From Mugil cephalus (lineage: Eukaryota > Chordata > Actinopteri > Mugiliformes > Mugilidae), in the NCBI RefSeq assembly GCF_022458985.1, contig NC_061772.1, forward strand, positions 14,684,001 to 14,748,000: DNA of 64,000 nucleotides. Reading direction: 5' to 3'. A program made the position numbers and the translations under genes. This document shows positions 55,601 to 64,000 of this stretch, piece by piece (positions within the stretch are counted from its first letter, which is position 1; the number at the start of each line of letters is the position of its first letter). The notes below the pieces were generated by a model. It was given only the letters and a program-made list of their open reading frames with translations. It searched no databases and was not told the origin of the DNA.

Positions 55601-58600
55601 ACTCTACTTCTATGACTCAAGCTAGAGTATTTTGACAGTAAGTCATTTGTCCTATAGTGTAACACCAGCGAATCAGAGAACTATGTAGTAAGGTTATTAT
55701 TTTGCCTTTGCTTACTTTAAGAACAAAGGTAACCGCAGCTGGTGAGCATAGGGGGGCCTTCACATTCATATAAATTCTGACTCCTGCACTATTCATGACC
55801 TTGAAAGTGGACATTTCTGACACATGTGCGGATGTTTTCACACATGGCCATAGAAGAAGCCAAGGAAGAAGCCATGGAAGCATAACATACCGTCTTTGTT
55901 GGATGGTGTGTATATATATATAAGGAAATGTATTTATTCCCTCCTTTTTCTAAAGCAGCAGTGCCTGTATCAGTGCCGAGACTTCACTTTGCTATACACT
56001 TTTATATCGAAAAGTCTGAAAAATCACCTCTTCGAAAAGTGTTTTAGCGATATTTGAGAGGAAATGTAGGTTTTTTTTATATTACCAGTTTTTAATTGTG
56101 ATATTTAGGTTTTGCGTATTTCTAGGGGAAATTGAAAAGTAGCAACTGTGAATTACTGTGTGTGAACTATACATCTCATGTCAGCATCTAAGCATATAAT
56201 CCTGTGAAGCAGAGCTTTCCATTCCACCATCCACTTCTACTTTTACTCTTATGACTGCAAATATTCTCTACAAAGCTGTCGTAGCTGTTGCCAGTACTCA
56301 CCGAGCTGTCGATTCCCAGAGTCAGCAACATGATGAAGAACACAATCGCCCAAAACGTTGAGCCTGGTAGCGTAGAAATTGCCTCAGGGTAGATGATAAA
56401 CACCAAACCTGCCCCTGAACGCACAACAGACAAGATTGTCACAAACTACGTATGTTGGAAGTGCAAATTTATGCGGGGCCGGTACGCACTGCATTAACAA
56501 ACGCAACCACAGTAAGTGACAGACAAGATGAAACAACTGTAGCAATGCACAGTTTTAAGACAGCGTCTGAACGAGCACCAGAACACCAAAACGCACCCTC
56601 TGTCGCCACATCTTCTATGTTCACTCCATGTTTGTGAGCCATGTATCCAAGCACAGAGAAGATGGCAAACCCTGAGAAGAAACTAGTAACGCAGTTCACA
56701 GTGCTGGTCAAGAGTGCATCCCTAGATGTGAAAAAAAAAAAAAACACAAAAACAAAAGCAAGTTACATAGAAACCTGAGCATCTTTATATTGCTGCTGAC
56801 ACTCTTAATTCTTTTCTACCGGGCTGATTTCAGTTTTTCAAAGGATTCTATTCGGAAGATGATTCATCTTAATGCACACTAACATGTGTTAAAAGTGACA
56901 CTGAGCCCCCATCATAACTCTCTTTGTGTAACAGACATTGTTGGAACCTATTTTCCATTGCATTGAGTCACGTAAGTAAAAAATTACCCTTTGTTATTCT
57001 ATATCCTGTGTTTTTATAGATTTATATAGATGGATAATTTATATTTTTCTCATTCTGGTCACTACACACAAGCGGTTTCCCTTTCAGTGTCTGGCGGTGC
57101 TGAGCTGTAGTACAAGATTTCAGATTTATTTTAGGTGTAGTTTTATAAAAAAATGTCATAGTCAAGTGTTCATTTCGACTAATGCTTTATTTCATTTGAC
57201 ACATACAACAAAAATGTACTACAGCAGAATGGGGAGCAATGATATACTGTGCCATTTATTTAACAGCATGACATTACTCTTTATTCTGCTATAGCATATT
57301 TGTCAGCGTCAAGTGGGCAACTGTTTATTTTCATTTCCACTTTCATTTCCAGAAATTGACTGACATGTTGGTTTAGCTTTAGCCGTGGCTGTAATTGACA
57401 ATTTTACACTGAGCTGGCGGGTTGTGTGTTTTGCTTGTGAGGAAAGACGCGCTTTTTCGTTTCAGTAGACCTTTTCCTGCGCACTGCTTGTTTTTCTAGC
57501 ACCACCAGCTCTTCCGGACTGCTGCCTTGCACACAGTTAAAATTTGCTCATTTGCCATCAAGGGCATAATGCAAATCCCACCTGCCTGGAGTCCAGAGGC
57601 ATTTCTAAATGGGACATGAGAGAAGAGGAAGGCAAAGGAGGCCCAGATTGGGCTTGAGGATGGTGGAGGAAAGGGGACCGGAGAGGATAATGTTCATAAT
57701 GCTTATAACACAAGTGCAGCATATATTCTGCTTGGATGACACTTGGCATTATGTCTCCCCAATTGGGAGATCATCTATTTGATAATAAGCATTTTATTTT
57801 TTAGTCAGAGGTACCACAGCGTGAAATCATTTCAGCAATAATTGCTATAGGGATTCAGTGTTGCTCCAGCAACATAGGTTTTGTTTGCTTAGTGTAGCAT
57901 ATTTACAACCATGGTGGTTTCACGCTGCTATTTTTTTCGTCTTTTTTTTTTTTCGCCAGCAGCATCTGCCTCTGCCAGCACTACTGCAACCTATTAATGT
58001 GGAAAAAGATTAGCCCACAAACTCATGTCTGTTTTTTTTTTTTCTGAAGAGGAGCTAGTCAGAATATAGCCGTTGGCTATTATCTGGCAACTCTTCCTGT
58101 CCTGTACTTTATCTGTCCTGTTAACACCTGGCCATTGGGGTGAGCTGGACTGATTGGTATCACCTCTGCTGCGTGATCCAGTTACAAGATGGGAAATGTG
58201 GAGCGCTTAAAATGGGCAGGATGTTATGTTGTGGGCCGTGGACAAGCAAATATACAACGCAAGCCCCTACCTGTAGCAGTTGTTGTTGAACTTGTTATAA
58301 CTAGCAAATGCAATGAGTACACCAAATCCTGCACCCAGCGAGTAGAATATCTGGGTGGCAGCATCAATCCACACCTATGGCAAAAGTAACAAAGAAATTA
58401 AAAGGTTTTTTGAATGACCGTAAAACAATGATAAATGTAAACCATACATTTAAGGCTGACTTGAATGTAAACGTGAAACATTACTAGCTATATCTTGTAC
58501 CTGTATCGTCATCAGATTCTACATGTTTGCTTTTGTCACATGTATGTATCTATGACAAATGTGCAGTACGTTTATCTGATTTCCCCTGCTGTTCTCTTCT

Positions 58601-59866
58601 CTTTTGTTTTCTATTTCTACAAAGTCAGCCTTATTGTCAAGCATCTTGAGACAATTTGTATTGTTATTGACGCCATATAAATAAAATTGAAACTACTAAT
58701 TAATCAATCATTATCGACATCGGTGCGTGACCTTCTGGAAAAAACACATTTCTATTTACCTGAACATTTTGTTCTGAGCAGGACCGCCTTGCTCCGGTTT
58801 GAAAAATTATGTTGATTACAGTATGTTTACACATACGGTCAGCCATACAGATGTTTTGCAAAACCTGAACTATTTCTCAACCCTTAAACGCCCTCATCCT
58901 TATCTTAAATACGCACTTGAAGAGTACATTCATTCATATAGCTCAGTACAGTACGGGAGGCTCGAATGGAATCTAGCCTTTAATCCCCAGAGCACGAGTT
59001 ACTCCACCCAATGAAAGACAGAAAGGAGGCCCTGACATTACTGGTACTCCCACTACATAAGGTGAACGGAAAAGTCAGAGAGTTATTCTTCTCTCCTCAC
59101 TAATGATCCTCAAAGCACACGGATAGGTTGTACATAACAAGCATCCCACCTCTAGATTGTTGAGTCGCTTGAAGTCAATGTGGAGGTAGGCTTTGATGCC
59201 TTTCATGGCCCCTGGCAGAGTTATGCCTCGGATCAGCAACACAAAAAGGACCACGTAGGGCATGGTAGCTGTAATGTACACCACCTTAATTCACACACAC
59301 CAAAAAACAAACAAGTGCAAGGGGTGAATAAATGCATGGAATTTCACTGAACCATTGACGTGTATATTATGAAAAAAATCCCACTCCTCCTTTTCTTACA
59401 GTTTGGGTTGCAAGATTATGTACAATACTAAACATAATGATCCAGTGCTGTATGTAGCAGCACTCATGGTGTTAAATTGTACGGTGTAATTGCAACCTAA
59501 AAATCAGCGACAGTTTTTACTCTAATACAAGTCAGTACTTTAAAACTTAATATTCATAATGTGGAGCAGAAGCAGTATTCAGTCCTCATAATGTTTATCA
59601 CTCCTCCTTGACAATGTACTGACACAGAGTCTAGGTTACGAGAACTTTTAATCTATTAAACATCTTAAAGTTGTCAGAAACTGATTCTGGCTGGAGAAAG
59701 CTGCTGTTTGGTGGTCCAGGCCTGTACCTTCCCTGAAGACTTGACACCTTTCCACAGGCTGAAGTAGAGGATGAAGACCACCACAACCAGGCACAGGGTC
59801 AACTGCCAGCGGGGCAAGCCCAGGTCCTGGATCCCCTTACTTTCATGGAGATGCAGCACGCCTCGT
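49635..59866 (-). CDS. slc6a2: Noradrenaline transporter (SLC6A2), C-terminal two thirds
   Basis: Na+/Cl--coupled carrier that clears noradrenaline at synapses. Eleven coding exons keep frame: 59728-59866, 59150-59284, 58271-58374, 56597-56721, 56302-56414, 54052-54180, 53101-53200, 52357-52457, 50681-50848, 49879-49950 and 49635-49658. They give about 402 of some 617 residues. Visible in order: [16 protein letters not shown] and TM4; TM5 ([15 protein letters not shown]); TM6 ([13 protein letters not shown]); NNNCYRDALLTS and TM7; [16 protein letters not shown]8 ([20 protein letters not shown], with the paired serines of the substrate site); then TM9-TM12 and [16 protein letters not shown] and the -HWLAI end point to NET rather than DAT or SERT. 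Exons for TM1-TM3 are not seen up to 64000 and must lie further right. Confidence 0.93.
51842..51922. repeat. Imperfect inverted repeat, about 30-bp arms
   Basis: CTGTTATCCAGGGG at the left pairs with CCCCTGGATAACAG at the right, and the inner part GTAGACAGCCAT pairs with ATGGCTGTCTCC. The loop is about 19 bases. A second overlapping pair, GGAAGCACATG (51886-51896) and CATGTGCTTCC (51934-51944), allows an alternative fold. It lies in the slc6a2 intron between 50849 and 52356. Confidence 0.8.
53787..53966 (+). mobile_element. Short Tc1-like MITE with intact terminal inverted repeats
   Basis: GATCAGGCATAACATT at 53791-53806 is the exact reverse complement of AATGTTATGCCTGATC at 53946-53961. 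The left body (TATGACCAC, AGTATTGTGTAGGTCTCC, TGTGCCTCCACAAC) matches the family at 37203. At about 180 bp it is the shortest and best bounded copy in the window, and lies in a slc6a2 intron. Confidence 0.85.
54455..54526 (-). ncRNA. Candidate intronic hairpin RNA (31-bp stem)
   Basis: Left arm 54455-54485 and right arm 54496-54526 are inverted copies matching at 27 of 31 positions, with a 10-base loop. On the minus strand, the sense strand of slc6a2, all four differences become G-U pairs, so the stem is unbroken. On the plus strand they would be C-A or A-C mismatches. Size and shape fit a microRNA precursor or a small palindromic MITE. It lies in the intron between exons 54052-54180 and 56302-56414. 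Expression is unknown. Confidence 0.4.
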
Positions 59867-60775
59867 CTACGTAGGGACAGACAGATCAACGGTGTCATGA
59901 CATCTGCAAGCATGCACTATACTTTACACTTTTAAGTTGGATTATAATTTCACACACTTTTCTGAAAAAAATATTTGCATCTGAATTGTTAGTAGATGAT
60001 GAAATGATGTGTCATGAGTGTCCCAGTATACGCCGCTGCTCATGTTCAACATCGATGTTGAACAAAAGCACATGCAAGTTTTAAGTACTTGCCAGTAAAA
60101 TTGCTTTTGGCACTAATTCTATGGTACTTCTATGGAATGGCATGTATTTTATCATCATTATATTTTTTTTGAGTGGGTGTCGTGTCTAAAAAATGAGTCA
60201 TGCTTTTGTTGAACGGGGCCACCCAGGTTCTACAACAGCTGGGGAGTCTACAACTGCTGTCAAAAGATGGGAGATGAAGAATGGGAAAGAGAACCTCTGG
60301 TAACAGACGTGACAGTACTCCTGTCTCAACAAACAATAATTTCACCCTGCTGCTGTCATGTCACCTCGGTTTTACACTTTACGACATGTTGTACTCATTT
60401 AGTTAACACCAATGCAGATGTGTTTTATCTAACATAAGCCTATCAATTAGGCTGCACATCTGGCACTGTCAAAATTTGCAGACATTTCAGCCATTCTAGC
60501 AGAAGATATCCTCGTATAATTTTGAGTTTTGATCATGGTGATGGAGGGCACCAACTAACATGTCAGACTTGCTGGAGATGAGCAACCACAGTTCCGTGAT
60601 CAATGATCAGTGCAATGATTTTCAGAGACCCCTTCCTTATGAGTGATCGTGATTGTATAGTGATTACTATAATACCTCTGTGTAATGACAAAGTCTGATA
60701 GCATCCTGTACTATTAACCAACGTCTCAACTAAAGCCTAATGTCACTTTACTCATTGTCCTTGTTGAAATGCTTG

Positions 60776-61527
60776 CCAGTAGGGCTGGGCGTATCGATCT
60801 CAATATTGACAGTATCGATAACCAGGGCCAGTATCGGTATCGGATCGATACTACAGTGGTGAGATCGATACTTTTATTACAGCCTCTCTTCTATATGTTC
60901 AAATTACTCATTCATGCGAGCTTCTCCATCCCCATCTGCAGTAAAAGGTGGAATATGGACAGAGTTTAACACTTGAATCCTAGCATCACAGCAGCATCGC
61001 ACAACTGGCACTGATGGTTATTGATATGTGTCGGTACTCGGAAGAGAAGGCAATTACATGGGATGCAGACTCACTTCAGTCATGGAAAATGAATGAGCCA
61101 ACTTTTCCCTCTCTGAGCAATTATTAGATTTATTATTAGCACGCCGTTGTTTTTGTTTACTTATTTTGCTCAACTGACTACCGTTCCTGACTTTATTTTC
61201 CATTGTTGTTGCGTTGTTCACATTGCTATATTTATATTTTTGTTACATTGTTCCTTTTTCATATTTTTGCACTAATGACTTTTTTCTAAAACAATTGTGG
61301 AAATTATTTAAATTTTACACTGTTAAAAATTGTTTTATATTGTAATTAGTGAAGAAAAAACGTTTTATTTGCCTAAATATTTGTCCTGTATTTTATCATA
61401 ATCAAGGGAAAATTACGAAGTTATTCGATAAGCATGACATTTCAAGAAAAGGCATCAGTATCGGCAAAACTAGCCCTGTATTTACTTGATCGATAATAAA
61501 ACTCCCAGTATCGCCCAGCCCTACTTT
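60776..61527. mobile_element. Nonautonomous DNA transposon with AGTAGGGCTGGGCG ends
   Basis: The left end AGTAGGGCTGGGCG is the inverse of the right end CGCCCAGCCCTACT. About 750 bp lie between. Repeated ATCGATA/TATCGG words sit just inside both ends (CAGTATCGATAACC, TACTTGATCGATAATAA). This GGGCTGGGCGATAT-type end is common in fish hAT-like repeats. No intact transposase frame is present, and I could not define a clear target-site duplication. Confidence 0.75.
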
Positions 61528-63229
61528 TTCTTAACTAGCATGCAGTGCGCCTATGTGGAAGTACCTACATATCTTGTGTTTTGTAATTAAATTAAAATTA
61601 AATTAAGCTGTAGGTACGTTATAGTTGGACTTTGGATGTATCATACTGTGTATTAATACCAGATGCACCACATTTATAATTAAAAATGTTATGTAGCATC
61701 AGTTTAAAAGTCATTACTGTTCACATATGTCGGGTGGGAGTGCTTCAAGGTATAACAATGTGTTTGAGATCAGCACAGCGAGTAAGACCTCAGCAGTCTG
61801 TCCCAGCAAGGAGTCTTGATAAGCAAACATGACACCAACAACCAACACCGACTGCACGATGTTTCACTTTGTTAGATGTTGCTCCAGCGCACTGGGAGCA
61901 GATTGGATTTTATTTGGATATCAATATCTGGCACCAAAACATTTAAAAGCACGTTTGTTCTTTCACATTTGCCCTGAGACTTTCCACGAGAAAGATTCAA
62001 TTTAGTCGGCATGTGATGTCACGGGTTGATAAACACTGGAAATGGATCTGGATCTGATACCCAGGTTGCTTACACAACAGACCAACACACAAACACAGAA
62101 GAGCACGCAAGCTGAATGAAGTATGTTCAGACACAGACTCTGAAGGGGCCGTAGGATCTGTGAAACTCATCTTCAGCATTTACTTATCTTTGGCTGATAA
62201 TAAATTCAAAGCTATGTTGTCTTTGGGGAGGCAGATAGCAGTGTGAAAGCAACAGTTTATTTGTGGGAGAAAATTTTGAGTCTGTGCTCTGACCTGCAGG
62301 CCTCGTGTTAGTGTTGTAATGCCCCAAGGCCTCCTTGTTCATCTGATAGAATTGATTATACACTGCCAGTAAATGCTCACTATAACATCAGACTGTGTCC
62401 CTTTGGTCTAGTTACTCTAAACACATTTAGTCTTATCGAACCCAGCGAGCTGGTCCTCCTGCTACCCTAACACTCGCTGTTGCCATTAGCTGCTCTCCGT
62501 ACACTTGAGACTGGCACACCATTACATGCAGCCATATAGTTAGTTACGAAACGAGAAACAGGGCATGCAAAGATAAATAAATAGAAAGGAGTGAAGACAT
62601 GAGAATCAAAACACAGCTTGGGGTTCTACCTAATTTCAATTGGATTTATTTAATTTGTTACACATGAGCCTGGCTATGTTATTTTAAAAGTAGTCCTTTC
62701 AACAAATACGTTAAATAGAGTGTGTGATTGAAGTGAAGGCAATCTTCTCAAGTGTCCACGTAATTCGATCTTTTGGTTTAAATGAGGTCTATTTATCAAG
62801 TCTAGTTATCCTTGACATGGAATCGTTGCGGCTGCTTCAGGCTAGAGCTAAAGCGAACGGACGCGGATGTTTGCTTAAGAGTAGTGTCGTCATTACTGTC
62901 CCAAAAAATAGGATGTGTTACTATTTTGAACTTGAGCTGGAAAAGCTAATAACATTAGTCTATTTGACTGATTGTACCAGTCATCAGAGAAACTTGAAGA
63001 GGAACAGCCCAGTGTGTGTGTCCATGTTAATATTTCAAGTAGATTATAAACTTTAGATCTTGTTTAGTATATATCAAAGGACTGAGATTGATATTTTGAA
63101 TTAATAGCACAAATTTTGCCAAAACCTTAAAGAAGCTACTATTTACAATGACAATGACGGGTGGAAAAGTGAGATTTACGGTTGTGCATCACTTGCATGC
63201 CGTAGCTTTGGCGTAAGTGTAGAATTTGG

Positions 63230-63440
63230 CTGTGGCTTAGGTGAGGGCGTACGACTCTGGACCTTATACGCCCTCATCTGAGCTACATGGACCACAACAG
63301 CTGCGACTGGTCCAAAATGCATTTCTACGAATCTCAGTGGCCAGACGAGCACACTTTCTACTCTTCTGTCTTTTCTCAGTTGGAGTGATTTCAGTAAAAC
63401 TAAGTGTTGTTCAACGTTCATTAACTCCAACTCTAACATG
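63230..63440 (+). mobile_element. Possible LINE reverse-transcriptase remnant
   Basis: A short plus-strand frame reads HGPQQLRLVQNAFLRISVAR. This recalls the LQLVQNAAARLL block near the C-terminus of L2/CR1-type reverse transcriptases in fish. Only about 40 residues can be followed, so the assignment is tentative. Confidence 0.4.
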
Positions 63441-63755
63441 ACACAACTAGCCACTCACGCCCAGTCAGTGAAGGTCACTCACAGTTTCACTGGTATAGCC
63501 GTACACGTTGTAGGTTCAAACCAGGCTTGATACCAAATTCATAACCCTGAGTGTTAAATCTACTGAAAGGAAGATGAACCTGCAGCTCACCTTGACTTTA
63601 ATGAGCTTTGTAATGAACAATGTCATCTGGCTTTCTGCAGTCATTACATTGTGTTTTTAACCTTTTCTGTGGCCTGAGATTTGAACCTATTTTGCACTGC
63701 TGTTGGACATTAGTTTATTATTTCACCCAGTCTTATCTGTGTGTGTTGCATTTGG

Positions 63756-63920
63756 GTCCACACTTCCACCTCCACCACACCTGATTCCAATGATCAGGTC
63801 ATCATCAAGCTCTGCAGCGACCTGATAAGGAGCCATTCATTTGAATCAGGTGTGTTGGAGGAGGGAAACATCGAAAACATGCAGGACAGTGGCCCTCGAG
63901 AACGGGAGTTGGGCAGCACT
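63756..63920. mobile_element. Palindromic hAT-like MITE
   Basis: CACACCTGATTCCAATGATC and TTTGAATCAGGTGTGTTGGA form an inverted pair around TCATCAAGCTCTGCAGCGAC. The right arm runs on through AAACATGCAGGACAGTGGCC and CTCGAGAACGGGAGTTGGGC. These are blocks of a very abundant fish MITE. The left arm is decayed. Confidence 0.7.
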
Positions 63921-63924
63921 GCTC

Positions 63925-64000
63925 TAGACTTTAACCCCATGGAGCTGGTTTGTGATGAACTGGACAGAAGAGTGAAAGCAAAGCACCCTACAAGTGCCAC
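63925..64000 (+). pseudogene. 5'-truncated Tc1-like transposase C-terminus
   Basis: The plus strand reads DFNPMELVCDELDRRVKAKH and then PTSA, up to the window edge. This corresponds to the conserved DLNPIE...W.ELDRRV segment around the last acidic residue of the Tc1 DDE domain. The upstream part of the gene is missing and MITE sequence lies immediately before it. How far it continues beyond 64000 is unknown. Confidence 0.75.

Larger units (their letters stand above)
59867..64000 (-). other. slc6a2: slc6a2 intron (partial) filled with repeat remnants
   Basis: The first visible slc6a2 exon begins at 59866 with one carried-over base. Upstream to the window edge I find no sequence resembling the exons for TM1-TM3, so this intron is at least 4.1 kb long. 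It holds a hAT-like element (60776-61527), a possible LINE scrap (63230-63440), a palindromic MITE (63756-63920) and a Tc1 transposase end (63925-64000). Confidence 0.75.

Overview
The window is vertebrate nuclear DNA, most likely from a teleost fish. Genes are split into many short exons with GT-AG introns, and the sequence is AT-rich. The repeats are typical of fish: CA microsatellites, a DANA/V-SINE-like tRNA-derived SINE, Tc1-like elements and hAT-like palindromic MITEs. There are no operons, CRISPR arrays or prokaryotic signals. Exons were joined by hand from splice sites, reading phase and remembered family sequence; no search was run.

Layout. Positions 1-4440 hold no gene I can name, only two candidate minus-strand exons and a promoter-like stretch. 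Positions 4445-9964 hold a plus-strand membrane dipeptidase gene (dpep2) with one noncoding and ten coding exons and a GPI-anchor tail. Positions 11578-29796 hold a complete minus-strand slc12a4 (K-Cl cotransporter KCC1) with 24 coding exons and 1,093 predicted residues; its first intron is about 8 kb. The two genes converge, with stop codons 1.97 kb apart. Positions 29.8-47.8 kb are a gene-poor spacer with old repeats. Positions 49635-59866 hold the last eleven coding exons of slc6a2 (noradrenaline transporter) on the minus strand, about 402 residues. Its first exons (TM1-TM3) lie beyond the right edge. Positions 59.9-64.0 kb are slc6a2 intron filled with transposon remnants.

The three products are membrane proteins acting in different pathways: a surface zinc peptidase that cleaves dipeptides and cysteinyl leukotrienes, a KCl exporter controlling cell volume, and a Na/Cl-coupled catecholamine re-uptake carrier. 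Nothing in the sequence shows that they are co-regulated.

I found no wholly new system. The observations most worth checking are: a GC-AG intron in dpep2; a 31-bp intronic hairpin in slc6a2 whose only mismatches become G-U pairs on the gene's sense strand; a piece of the slc12a4 3' region copied into one of its own introns between 52-bp direct repeats; and a Tyr in slc6a2 where mammals have an aromatic substrate-pocket Phe.
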